Assembly: GCA_963514095.1 (NCBI GenBank)
Contig: OY741275.1
Coordinates: 28,022,148 to 28,086,147, forward strand
Reading direction: 5' to 3'
From: Eutrigla gurnardus
Taxonomy: Eukaryota; Chordata; Actinopteri; Perciformes; Triglidae
Length of the DNA: 64,000 nt
Shown: positions 32,530-45,500 of the stretch, in pieces
Layout of the letters: each line of letters opens with the position of its first letter
How positions within the stretch are numbered: position 1 is the first letter of the stretch
The notes under the pieces: generated by a model
What the model was told of the DNA's origin: nothing
Databases searched by the model: none
The model's input: only the letters and a program-made list of their open reading frames with translations
Translations under genes and position numbers: made by a program

Positions 32530-34165
32530 GTATCTGCAGTTGTATCTAACTTTGTAGTTTAGTCGTCTCAACCTAACTATGTTGTTTAGTCTCAACTTAC
32601 TATGTCGTTTAGTGGTTTCAACCTAACTATGTACTTTAGCGGTCTCAACCTAACTATATAGATTAGTGGTCTCAACCTATCTACGTAGTTTCGTGGTCTC
32701 AATCTAACTATGTAGTTTAGTCATTTCAAATTTCAACCTAACTATGTAGTTAAGTCGTCTCAACGTAACTATGTAGTTTAGTGTTCTCAAACTAACTATG
32801 TAGTTTAGTGTTCTCAACGTAACTAGGTAGTTTAGTGGTCTCAACCTAACTTTGTTTTTGTTTTTTTAAGGATGAAAGAAAAATAAACTGAGGGAAGAAA
32901 GCAGACGTGTTTGTGTGATTGAATTGAAACAGTTCTTGTTTTGGATTTGAACCAGCAACCCTCCTGTTCGTTCAGTTGTATCTGCAGTTGTATCTAACTT
33001 TGTAGTTTAGTCATCTCAACCTATTTACGTAGTTTCATGGTCTTAACCTAACTATGTAGTGTAGTCTCAACCTAACTATGTAGTTTAGTGGTCTCAACGT
33101 AACTAGGTAGTTAAGTCATCTCAACCTAACTATGTAGTTAAGTCGTCTCAACCTAACTATGTTGTTTAGTCTCAACCTAACTATGTAGTTAAGTCATCTC
33201 AACCTACCTATGTAGTTTAGTCATCTCAACCTAACTATGTAGTTTAGTCGTCTCAACCTAACTATGTTGTTTAGTCTCAACCTAACTATGTAGTTAAGTC
33301 ATCTCAACCTACCTATGTAGTTTAGTCATCTCAACCTAACTATGTAGTTTAGTCGTCTCAACCTAACTATGTTGTTTAGTCTCAACCTAACTATGTAGTT
33401 AAGTCATGTCAACCTACCTATGTAGTTTAGTCGTCTCAACCTAACTATGTTGTTTAGTCTCAACCTAACTATGTAGTTAAGTCATCTCAACCTACCTATG
33501 TAGTTTAGTCATCTCAACCTAACTATGTAGTTTAGTCGTCTCGACCTAACTGTAGTTTAGTCGTCTCAACCTACCTATGTAGTTTAGTCGTCTCAACCTA
33601 CCTATGTAGTTTAGTCGTCTCAACCCAACTATGTAGTTTAGTCGTCTCACCTAACTATGTAGTTTAGTTTCAACCTAACTAGTTTAGTCCTCTCAACCTA
33701 ACTATGCAGTTCCGTGGTCTCAACCTAACTTTGTAGATTAGTGGTCTCAATCTAACTATGTTGTTTAGTCTCAACCTAACTATGTCGTTTAGTGGTCTCA
33801 ACCTAACTATGTAGTTTAGCGGTCTCAACCTAATTATATAGATTAGTGGTCTCAACCTATCTACGTAGTTTCGTGGTCTTAACCTAACTATGTAGTGTAG
33901 TCTCAACCTAACTATGTAGTTTAGTCGTCTCAACCTAACTATGTAGTTTAGTCGTCTCAACCTAACTATGTTGTTAAGTCATCTCAACCTAACTATGTAA
34001 TTAAGTCATCTCAACCTAACTATGTAGTTTAGTCGTCTCAACCTAACTATGTAGTTAAGTCATCTCAACATAACTACCGTATGTAGTTTAGTCGTCTCAA
34101 CCTAACTATGTTGTTTAGTGGTCTCAACGTAACTAGGTAGTTTAGTGGTCTCAACGTAACTTTAT
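32530..34165. repeat. Minisatellite CTCAACCTAACTATGTAGTT
   Basis: About 1.6 kb of roughly 27-bp units, TCTCAACCTAACTATG plus TAGTTTAGTCG. A segment of about 105 bp (AAAATAAACTGAGGGAAGAA, then GCAGACGTGTTTGTGTGATT) occurs at 32427 and again at 32878, showing a larger duplication. Confidence 0.94.
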
Positions 34166-34169
34166 TTGT

Positions 34170-34372
34170 TTTTTTTTAAGGATTTTTTTCCCCGGCTAGG
34201 GTGCCGTTTAAGCCTTTTATTATTTTATATAGACAGTGTGGAAATAGGGAGAGAGAGGGAGAAGACATTGTTGGAAACTGATCCCGGGCCGGGAGTCGAA
34301 CCCGGGATCGCCGTGTCGAGGACGTTGAGCCTCTGTACATGGGGCGGCTGCCCTAACCACTGTGGCCGCCCC
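34170..34372 (-). repeat. tRNA-like SINE, minus strand
   Basis: On the minus strand the element starts GGGGCGGCCACAGTGGTTAG with an A-box-like GTGGTTAGGGCAGCC. It has a B box GGGTTCGACTCCC (complement of 34295-34307) and ends in a T/A-rich tail. It sits at the end of the 27-bp minisatellite. Confidence 0.8.
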
Positions 34373-34949
34373 CTAACTATTTGGTTTTGTGAAGTAAACC
34401 GAACTGAAAGTGTACTTTGGTGGGAACACAGTTTTGTAGGAGGCCGAGCTGGTGACTTGACAGCAGCAGCTGAGGCTCATGGGGGTTGTAGTATTGATCG
34501 TGACATGACAGCAGGTTAAATGCTTTCTTCTCTGAGAGGCTCATAGTACAAATGAGAGAGTGGAGAGCACCTGAGTCAGTGCCTGTTCAGGTGATGTGTG
34601 TGTGCTCAGCAGCTTCCTGTCCGGACCTGCCTCAACAACAACACACAGCATCAAAGAGGAGATGCCACCATCAGTTAGTGTTCAGACGGGCCATTAGTGA
34701 CATACTGTTATTATTACCGTGTGTGTGTGTGTGTTTGTGTGCATATATACATATATACAGTATATAGATATATATTTCATGGCTGTCAAAACATTAAACA
34801 TTTTAATCAGATTAATCTTGGGGAGCTGGATTTAACGTGATTAATCAACAGTAAATATTCCCTAAATCTCTCCATCTTCTCTGTTTGTTGTGAGAACAGA
34901 AAGACAGAAGGTGTGTGTTTGTGTGTATGTGTGTGTGTGTGTGTGTATA

Positions 34950-35604
34950 TATATTAGGGCCGGGACTTTAATGCGTTAATTAAGATTAATGAATTACACA
35001 AAAATTAACGCATTTTAATCACACTTATTTTTGCACCGTGGAATGTTTCTCACTGGATGAGTTTCAGGCGGACCGATTATATACTGGAGCACCAACTAGC
35101 GTTCATGACTTCAGACAACAACAAACCACAGTGACCATGAACGAAGATGAAGCTGATGAGACCGCGTTGGTTGGCCCCGTGGATGGGAAATGTTATAAAA
35201 ACGAACGGATGGAAGCGTCGATAAGAGCATGGTTGTGTGAAAGCTATGCAACAAGGAATTCACGTATCACCGCAGCACATCGAGCCTCAAGTATCACCTC
35301 AATGCTAAACATATAGCAGCTAGCGCGGACGCTAGCGTGGACGTTAGCGTGGACGCTAGCCCGACTCCGAGTACAAGGACCCACACCCAACCCACACTCC
35401 ACCAGATGCTATCGCTACACTTTTTGCACTAGTCTGTTGGACTTGGTTGAACAAAAATAAACAATATTTTGTTGCTTAAGCTTATGTATTCAGTCATTAT
35501 TCAATGGCATACTAAAAATCAATGTGAAAAAAATTACTTCACATTGTTCTCAGGTCAAATTTATATGCGATTAAAATGTGATTAATTAATTACAAAGCCA
35601 TATA
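34950..35604 (+). mobile_element. hAT-like transposon remnant with BED zinc-finger fragment
   Basis: Between AT-rich ends (GGGCCGGGACTTTAATGCGT on the left; GATTAATTAATTACAAAGCC on the right) lies a decayed BED-finger coding stretch, about 35240-35325. It reads LCNKEFTYHRST, then SSLKYHLNAKH, in the C-x2-C-H-H pattern of ZBED/hAT transposases. The frame has a stop just before the first Cys pair, and nothing of the catalytic domain remains. Confidence 0.65.
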
Positions 35605-37747
35605 TATGATATATGTATGTATATAGATACATAATATTGTGAAGCCTCTACAAACGGATACAAACCACTGTTTATGACCGAGTAGAAATACTTACATATG
35701 AGTACTAATGTGAGTACTTAAAGGTAGAGTAGGTGATTCTATTCATTGACACTTTCTGTTGTATTACTTGAAATCCTTGTAAAAAGGACTGTAAAATGTT
35801 CAATGCCCAATGAAAAACGTTGGGCCGGAGAAAATAATTGGACGGGGTTTGTACAGCCTACCTGTCTGTCAACGCTTACTTCCTGGTTTCACTCTGCTGA
35901 TCTCGAGCCCCCCGTTGAGCGTTCTGGGGCGGGACTTCGCACAGAGGTCTGGACGAAGGGGGCGGGACTTCGAACAGAGCTCTGGACGAAGGGCGCGGGA
36001 CTTCGAACAGAGGTTTGGACGAAGGGGGCGGGGCTTTGAACAGATGTCTGGACAAAGGAGCGGGACTTTGAACAGAGGCCTGGATGAAGGGGCGGGGCTT
36101 TGAACAGATGTCTGGATGAAGGGTGGGGCTTTGAACAGAGGGCTGAACGAAGGGGCGGGGCTTTGAACAGACTGAATGAAAAAAAAACCTTACCTGTAGC
36201 ACTTTGATCATAGCACTGCAAGAGAGCTAGCAAGATTTGAAAATAGCACCTCCTCCTGCCTCCTCTAAGTCCCTCCCATCCCGTCAGTGAGTCCGTCCAA
36301 GCTGATTCTTCCGGCATCAGCGAGACGTGAAGGCTGTGCACTCGTGCTTAGGCGGGGAGGGCGGGTGCAGAACTAGACATGAAGGCATCTGATAGTTTTT
36401 TTACTCCGACCAATCCGCGCCCTTCGGTGCGAGGGGCGCAGGTTGGTTGTTTGTTTTCTCAGTCCCATGGCGGCCACAGAGCTCTGTTTAATTCCGTTCC
36501 TTTTCCTGATGACATAATGTACTGATCCCTCTGAAATTAGATGGGCCATTTCACCCAGTGTAACAAAAAGTGCTTCTGAACAGGATTACATACCCCATCT
36601 TTAAGTATGTTTGCTGAAGTGCTACTACTTTACTCAGACAAGAATCTAACACTTGTTCTATTTTTAGCTCTTACTTTATCGGCAATGATTCGTTGTGGTT
36701 TCTTTGTTTCCTTCTTTTGACAAATGTACTTATTGTAAGTCGCTTTGGACAAAAGCATCTGCTAAATGACCTAAATGTAAATGAAGGGGTTGGGGCTTTG
36801 AACAGATGGCTGAACGAAGGGGGCGGGGCTCTGTCGGTTCGGCAATGCTTTCTAAGTCAAAATGTCGGTCATCTAGTAGGTCATTTTTCCAAATGACCTT
36901 CTCAAACTTTCATATCCCTTCTAACAGTAGTTCTATAGTTCTAACAATAACTTCAACATTCCACTTTGTGTTTTCCTGATACAAACAGAGCAGAGTTTGC
37001 AGTAGATATATTAATAATTAACTCTTTCACCTTCTGTCAGTTACACAGTTAAAAGATATCTAGATACAGTATCTATACCTCTCTCTCCTCCCCTCTCTCT
37101 CTCCCTTTCTCTCTCTTTCCCCTCTCTCTCTCCCTGTCTCTCTCTCTCTTCAGCTCCTCCCAGTCTTTTATGTTTAAATGTGGGTGAGCGAGCTGCTCTC
37201 AGGTAAACGGTGTTTCACCTGAACCTGAACATCACCTCGAGCAGTGACATGAGAGAAGATCTCAAATCCTTGTCCTGGTTTTATGTGTCTGAAGGTTTTC
37301 ATGGACCTTCGCAGACCACTGAAAATAGAACAGAACTCAGAAACTAGGTGGTTACTGGACTCATGTGAAGGACAGAAGACCAGAGGAGAACCAAAGACCA
37401 GAGGAGGACCAAAGACCGGAGGAGGACAGAAGACCAGGGGAGGACCAAAGACCAGAGGAGGAGCAAAGACCTGAGGAGGACCAAAGACCGGAGGAAGACC
37501 AAAGACCGGAGGAGGACCAAAGACCAAAGTTGGACAAAAGACCGGAAGAGGACCAAAGACCGGAGGAGGACCAAAGACCAGAGGAGGACCAAAGACCAGA
37601 GGAGGACAGAAGACCGGAAAGACCGGAGGAGGACCTAGAGGGAGAATATTGGATCAGAACTGTGGCGGCTGTGTTCCCCTCAGACCCTGATCAAGGTTTG
37701 ATTCTTCATTTCTGACTAAAAGCTTAATGAATGCTGCAGATGTGTTA

Positions 37748-37782
<35 letters not shown>

Positions 37783-39513
37783 GTAATAACTAGCTAGCTA
37801 GCTCCACAGGCTAGCTCCACAGGATAAATCTCCATGGTAACTTATGCTATTACATATGCAACATGCTTTCAGTCTACCAGATCACAGCAGATAACTTCAG
37901 CCGGGATGAAGGGAAACCCCGGCTTAATCCCTGATCTCAGGTCTTTGGATGGAGCTCAGAATTACTAGCACCTCTTCCAACACATCTCCATCTGTTAGCT
38001 TTAATTAGACTTTAGATTTCATCTGAGCCGCTGGTTTCTGAATGTGTTACCGTCGCTAAACATTACTTTAATTTGTATTAAAGTTGCCCATGAAGATCGT
38101 CTCTCATGAAAGGTTTCTATCCCAGTGGTGTTCTCACTAATCTGTAAACAGAGTCCCCTGATTGTACAGCTGACAAACATGTTGACACACACGAAACCCC
38201 GTTGCTAGGCAGCCATAAGAGTTTACAGCAGTCCTGGTTTACAAAAGTGTGATGACTAATTCCTGATTGATAGAAATGTTTACATGCATTAAAGAAGAAA
38301 CTATGAATATGTTTGAAAAATGAGTTAAGATCTCATAATCATAGAATCCTTCATGTTCATGGGAACAAACCAACTGACATTTTTAAATGCTGGTCGCCAC
38401 GTCTGTAAGCATCCTTAGGTCACCAACGTTTTATTTTCTGAAGCGGGTTTTCACCAAAACCAAAGAAAGAAATTTGGATCAAGAAGCTAACTCAGAGCTA
38501 ACAGGAGCTAGATGCTAACTCAGAGCTAACAGGATCTAAAAGCTAACTCAGAGCTAACAGGATCTAGAAGCTAACTCAGAGCTAATAGGATCTAGAAGCT
38601 AACAGGAGCTAGATGCTAACTCAGAGCTAACAGGATCTAGAAGCTAACTCAGAGCTAACAGGATCTAGAAGCTAACTCAGAGCTAACAGGAGCTAGATGC
38701 TAACTCAGAGCTAACAGGGTCTAGAAGCTAACTCAGAGCTAACAGGGTCTAGAAGCTAACTCAGAGCTAACAGGAGCTAGATGCTAACTCAGAGCTTTTA
38801 TACTTGTTTTATTTTCTTGTTTTTTTTCTTTGTTTTTTTTATGATTCTTTTTTAAAGCTTACTTTCCAATGCTTTTAATGTTTTATGTAAAGAACTTTGA
38901 ATGACCTTGTTGTTGCGTTGCAAAACAGGATGTAGATCACATGATCACATAATCCTTCATCCCATGTTCAAACCCATCATCACGTTGTTCTATATTTGTT
39001 GCACTAAAGTTTCATATCACATAAATGTATCACCATCTAAATGTCTAAATCTTTGTGTCAAATGTCTTATATCGTGAATGTCACAATATAAATCTGACCT
39101 CTGACCTTCTAAATGAAATGTCTATGAATGTCATTTAACATGTTGAACATTTCCAGAAGTCTGAAGTAATCTTCTACTTTGACCTTCTTGTTCTTCAGGT
39201 TTGCCGCTGAAACAAAATACCTTTCCGCCTGGACCAGGATCTGGTCTGTTCTGGTCCTCGTGTCCATGCGTCTGACCGTCAGGGAGCTGATGAAGGATCT
39301 GTGCCGGTGGGTATCAGTGCTGCTGGAACAAACCCAAACCCTGGACCTCATCTGGATTATTACTGATGTTCTCCTTTCACAGATGAGTAAACACTGAGGA
39401 GGATCAGGACTCTGATTGGATGCTTCCCCGTGCAGCTTGCCTGTCACTCACAACATGACGGTGATCGGCGAAGAGGCAGACCGGCGCGGTGGAATCAAAC
39501 CCACGCTGTTGGC
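35605..39513. other. Spacer between ube2g2 and tspear: minisatellites and unique DNA
   Basis: Contents: GCGGGACTTCGAACAGAG units of about 30 bp (35930-36175, with stray units at 36785-36830); a short dispersed repeat (36735-36783, GTCGCTTTGGACAAAAGCAT, the reverse of 10250-10302); CCAGAGGAGGACCAAAGA units of 17-18 bp (37370-37640); an AAT run (37751-37785); and AGCTAACTCAGAGCTAACAG units (38500-38795). No gene is recognised here. Confidence 0.75.
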
Positions 39514-39598
39514 ATGATGTTGATGTCTGGCTCCCTGCTCCTCACCTGGGCGCTGTTAACCACCAGAGTCCGAAGCCAGAGCTGGAGACCCTGTACAG
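39514..39598 (+). CDS. tspear: tspear exon 1: signal peptide
   Basis: The exon encodes MMLMSGSLLLTWALLTTRVR followed by SQSWRPCTG. This is a hydrophobic leader, then the W-x-P-C-T start of mature TSPEAR (human has WEPCTD). The donor is ACAG/GTATGA; the split Gly/Asp codon is completed by exon 2 at 42891 (D-L-L-P-L-D-L-L), as in human (D-L-R-P-L-D-I-L). The intervening intron is 3.3 kb. Confidence 0.9.
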
Positions 39599-42500
39599 GT
39601 ATGAGGACCATATGAGTCCACCAGATGGATCTAGGTTTCCAGTTTAGCGTACTTCAGCACAAAGACTGGAAGCAGTTGGAAGCTGCTGGCTGAGGTTTGT
39701 TCCAACCTTCTGGAAGTGGTTGTTGCTGTTAAAGTTATGATTTTGTTCAAAATATGAAATAGGCGATACCATCAACGGTATAGAATAAGTGGACAGTCGA
39801 CCTGATGTCACCGATGGTTTGTGGACTATGTCGCCATCCCTCCCTTGCCGGTTCAGGTGTTTCAGGCAATTCTGTGCTGCTTTGTTGGTTTTTATCTCTT
39901 TGAAATGTGAGATGTGTTTCTGTGCATGTCGTCCCCTCCCTCCATTCATCCTCCATCCATTCTCCATTCATCCTCCATTCATCCTGTTGTAGCAACAGAA
40001 CACACTGACTCCTCAGAGGAGCTTGAAAGGAATTCCAGCTGAAGAACTACCATGGAGCTGCCGTCGTCAGAAAGAGATGAATGTCCCTCTGAGTTCATCT
40101 AACCTCTGTCACCTTTCACATCTGGTCTTAAGGATTGGTTATGCTTCCGCGTAGTGATCACGCAATGGCCACGCAATGGCCACGCAGTTGCTGGGAGACC
40201 GTGATGGTTCTGCGTTGGGTTTACGTGTCGAAATGCAATTCAATGTCACACCGGTAAAGGGCGCTATGTTTTTTGTAAAGACTGACCGACCGACCGAGAC
40301 TCTTGACGTGACTGGGTGACGGGGTGACTGGGTGACGGGTTGACTGGGTGACGGGGTGACTGGGTGACGGGGTGACTGGGTGACGGGTTGACTGGGTGAC
40401 GGGGTGACGGGGTGACTGGGTGACTGGGTGACGGGGTGACGGGGTGACTGGGTGACAGGGTGACTGGGGGACTGGTTGACTGGGTGACGGGTTGACTGGG
40501 GGACTGGGTGACTGGGGGACAGGGTGACTGGGGGACAGGGTGACGGGTTGACGGGGTGACTGGGGGACTGGGTGACGGGTTGACTGGGTGACGGGTTGAC
40601 TTGGTGACGGGTTGATGGGGTGAAGGGGTGACTGGGTGACGGGTTGACTGGGTGACGGGTTGACTTGGTGACTGGGTGACGGGGTGACGGGGTGACTGGG
40701 TGACAGGGTGACTGGGGGACTGGTTGACTGGGTGACGGGTTGACTGGGGGACTGGGTGACTGGGGGACAGGGTGACTGGGGGACAGGGTGACGGGTTGAC
40801 GGGGTGACTGGGGGACTGGGTGACGGGTTGACTGGGTGACGGGTTGACTTGGTGACGGGTTGATGGGGTGAAGGGGTGACTGGGTGACGGGTTGACTGGG
40901 TGACGGGTTGACTTGGTGACGGGTTGAAGGGGTGACTGGGTGACGGGGTGACTGGGTGACAGGGTGACTGGGGGACTGGGGGACTGGGTGACTGGGTGAC
41001 GGGTTGACTGGGTGACTGGGGGACTGGGTGACGGGTTGACTGGGTGACTGGGGGACAGGGTGACGGGGTGACTGGGGGACAGGGTGACGGGTTGACGGGG
41101 TGACTGGGTGACGGCTTGACTGGGTGACGGGTTGACGGGGTGAAGGGGTGACGGGTTGACTTGGTGACGGGTTGAAGGGGTGATGGGGTGACTGGGTGAC
41201 GGGTTGACTGGGTGACTGGTGACGGGGTGACTGGGGGACGGGTTGACAGGGTGAAGGGGTGACAGGTTGACTTGGTGACGGGTTGAAGGGGTGACTGGGT
41301 GACGGCTTGACTGGGTGACGGGTTGACGGGGTGAAGGGGTGACAGGTTGACTTGGTGACGGGTTGAAGGGGTGATGGGGTGACTGGGTGACTGGGTGACG
41401 GGTTGACTGGGTGACTGGTTGACGGGGTGACAGCTTGACTGGGTGACGGGTTGATGGGGTGAAGGGGTGACTGGGTGACGGGTTGACTGGGTGACGGGTT
41501 GAAGGGGTGATGGGGTGACTGGGTGACGGGGTGACGCGGTGACTGGGTGACTGGGGGACTGGGTGACTGGGTGACGGGTTGACTGGGGGACTGGGTGACT
41601 GGGTGACGGGTTGACTTGGTGACTGGGGGACAGGGTGACGGGGTGACTGGGGGACAGGGTGACGGGTTGACGGGGTGACTGGGTGACGGCTTGACTGGGT
41701 GACGGGTTGACGGGGTGAAGGGGTGACGGCTTGACTGGGTGACGGGTTGAAGGGGTGATGGGGTGACTGGGTGACGGGTTGACTGGGTGACTGGTTGACG
41801 GGGTGACTGGGTGACGGCTTGACTGGGTGACGGGTTGACGGGGTGAAGGGGTGACAGGTTGACTTGGTGACGGGTTGAAGGGGTGATGGGGTGACTGGGT
41901 GACGGGTTGACTGGGTGACTGGTTGACGGGGTGACTGGGTGACGGCTTGACTGGGTGACGGGTTGACGGGGTGAAGGGGTGACAGGTTGACTTGGTGACG
42001 GGTTGAAGGGGTGATGGGGTGACTGGGGGACTGGGTGACGGGTTGACTGGGTGACTGGTTGACGGGGTGACTGGGGGACTGGGGTACTGGGTGACGGGTT
42101 GACTGGGTGACGGGGTGACGGGTTGACTGGGTAACGGGATGATGGGATGACTGAGTGATAGGGTGTCTGGGTGATGTGGTGACGGGGTGACTAGGTGATG
42201 GGTTGACTGGGTGACTGAGTGACGGGGTGATGGGGGGACTGGGGGACTGGGTGACGGCTTGACTGGGTGACGGGTTGACTTGGTGACGGGTTGAAGTGGT
42301 GATGGGGTGACTGGGTGACGGGTTGACTGGGTGACGGGGTGACGGGTTGACTGGGTAACGGGATAATGGGATGACTGAGTGATAGAGTGTCTGGGTGACG
42401 GGGTGACTAGGTGATGTGGTGACGGGGTGACTAGGTGATGGGGTGACGGGTTGACTGGGTGACGGGGTGACTGAGTGGTGGGGTGACTGGGTGACGTGGC

Positions 42501-45500
42501 ATTGAATTAGCAAGATAGCAAGCTAACTAGCTAACTAGCCAGCTGCTAAATGAGTCAAACTGAACATTTTAATGCTTCATCCACTCTCCGGGCTAGTTCT
42601 GGTCCCCGTCGGAAGCTCCTTTCTCTCAGCAGATAGTCAGTCAACAACACTGATTCACCAGATTATTTGATTTTATGATGGTATAATATCACTTGCTCAA
42701 GGTGTTTCTTTCATTTCCAGGCAGGACCAGTCTATCTCCGGGGTTAGTGTCTCTTTAAGAGATAATTTATATATTAATCATCCGGCTGAAATGAGTGTTT
42801 ACAATAAAGTTAAGTTTGATGGTCAAACGATACAGAGATTCCACTTTTAACATCCAGGAGGCCTTTTGTTCTGTCGTTTTTCTTCCTCAGACTTGTTGCC
42901 TCTTGACCTGCTGGCCGGAGCCCTGCCACGCCCAGGACAAGCCCCACCCCCACAGGTAGGACAGGTGAATGATGAAAACTGAGGGATGTGTAAGGAAGAT
43001 ATAAATGACAGCAGAACGGATGGTGGCAGATGACAAATGATCAGTCAAATGACCAATCAGGTGCAGTTGGTTCAGTCCAAAGCGTCCAGAGGTCTTCGAT
43101 TGGCTGGCGCCGTGGCAACAGAACTTAGTTTCCCCGCCTCTAAAATCTTCAGCAACTGTGACTTCTTCCCTGCTGAGTTCTCATTGGTCATCACCATCAA
43201 GATACCAAGTCTGAGACAGAAGGTGAACGAGTAGAACTGAATAGAACCTGGTCTGGTCTGGTTGGGGTCTAGTTCACTCTGATCTGACCTGTTGCTGTCT
43301 GTTTCCAGCGAAATGAGTACATCTTCTCTGTGGTGGAAGAGGGATCTGATTCCATGTTGCTGGGGTTACGTGTCTCAGACAACCGCCTCCACTTCCTGTC
43401 CACGGACTCCAGTCCAGGTGGGCGGAGCCGACTGAGCTTTAAGGATGTTGGACTGGATGATAACCGCTGGCACACCGTGGTACTGGCCATCACTGGACTG
43501 TACGCCACGCTGACCATCGACTGTGGACTGCCTCTAGAGCTGTGAGTCATCATCAGACCCCTTCAGACTGGATCAGTTGGGTCCAGTTTAGTTAAGTCCA
43601 CTTCAGTGTAGCCTGGTTTTATCCTGGTTAGCCTTGTTCAGTCTAGCTTAACCCTGGTTTACTTAAGTTTAGATGGAATCAGTCTGATTAAGCCTGATCT
43701 TCACTTCACTTCAGCCTTGGATCAGTTCAAACTGGTCTGGTCCAGTTCAGCTTTGTTTAGTCTCGTTCATTTCCTTCATAACCTGGTTTAGTCCAGCTCC
43801 GCATGGTTTACTTCAGTTCATTCTGGTCCAGTTATTCTGTAAATCAACCACATTATTCAAAACCCTGACTTGTAGACCATGTAGACCAGAATCCAGGGCT
43901 CTCTTCTGACAGAACAGGAAGTCAGACTCTTGCATTAACTGGTTTCCTGTCTTCCAGTAAACAGGTCCAGTCGTTCCCCGGTTCTCTCAGTACCAGAGGC
44001 TCCAGGTTCTTCATCGGCAGCCGGAGGACGTCAAGGGGACGCTTCTCTGTGAGTGTTTTTAGGATCAGGACCTCACAGACCTTCAGGCGTCTAGACTCCC
44101 AGAAGCTTTAAAGATGATTTTGCTTTAATGGAGCTTTAAAACATGTTTTTGACGATTGGTGTTTCTGAATAATGGGCCTTCAGACAAAACACAGTTAATT
44201 CACACCGGAACCGGTTTCTTCAGGGTTTACTGCGTCAGCTGGTTCTGCTTCCTGGTTCAGATGCCACGTCCAGACTCTGCCCGACCTCTGACCCAAGCCT
44301 GGCTGAGCTGTCCATCCCCCAGGTCCTAAAGTCCACCCCACTCCAGTCCGACCACCATGGACCAGTTTACCCATACGGTGAGCAGGACTGGTTGAACTGT
44401 AGCGGTTGGTTGAGAGATGTAATGATGGGTCATAATGTCATGTGATCCAGCAGTATGACGATAGAGGGGAGCCATCTTGCTGGTCCAATGGCCCATTATC
44501 CCCAAAACCCACTTTACTTTATAGAACTTGGTACACAGAAGTGCTGTTCAACTTAAACATCCAGAACTGAATGATTGACATGTTTTAACTGGATTTTAGG
44601 ATAACGGACAGTCAGACTGTCAAACTGTTGGGTTTCAGAATAATGAGCCTTCAGACCGATGTTCCCCCCAACAGAGGATGGTAGACATGTATGGAACACT
44701 ATCACATAGCTTTCACCCGGATCACACCACTAGATCAGCTTCACATGGGGGTGTTTCACTGCTCTCAGCTTCCAGTGTTGCTGTTTCAGGGTGTGATGGT
44801 ATCAGGGATTCAGTAACCTGACCTACAACATGACTGACAGGATGGAAGAGCTGCTTCCTGTGTGTGTGTGTGTGTGTGTGTGTGTTTGTATTTGATTGAC
44901 AGCTGGGGTTTTTCCTACCGTTTGATGTGTGTTGTGACTGACAGGTGCTGACAACATGCTACAGGTGTGTTCTTGTTATTGTGTCCAGATGTTTAATTAA
45001 TAACACAACATCATATTTGATAAACTCTCCATATGTTCTTATGTCTAGTAACGTCAGTAAAGCTGTCAGGTGAAAGTATTAGAGTTGAAGTGTCATTCAA
45101 AGTACAAGTACTGAAGTACAGCAGCTGATTTGTTTCAGGTCTCATCACACTGAAAACTTGTTGTTGTTGTGGTGGTGGTGGTGTCTTAGAGGCGGAGGCC
45201 AGAGTGACTCTGGGAAATCCTCCTCCGTGTTCTGGACCAGAACAGGGTCAGCTGTGGTTCAACGCTCAGAGGAAAGACCTGCTGATCTGTGATGGGCTCA
45301 CATGGAGGACTCTGCTACAGAGTGAGTCTGAAGTCCTTCACAGGTCCTTCACCATTATTATTATTGTTATTGTTATTATAATGGTTGTTCTTATAATACG
45401 AATATTTGTAAAACCTTCAAATAAATGTGTGTACAAAATATATTAGTGATTTTATTTCAAAATATATGTGTCCCAAAAATGATAAAATGTGCGAGAATGA

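Noticed and set aside
37283..37715. PEEDQRPEEDQRP-type frames
   Set aside because: 17-18-bp minisatellite; no splice or domain support.
39109..39447. Short frames upstream of tspear exon 1 as an additional gene
   Set aside because: No recognisable domain, no conserved start, and no splice partner; likely 5' flanking DNA.
40264..42513. 749-codon minus-strand open frame
   Set aside because: It reads straight through an 8-bp tandem array whose motif has no stop; no domain, no start context, and it lies in tspear intron 1.
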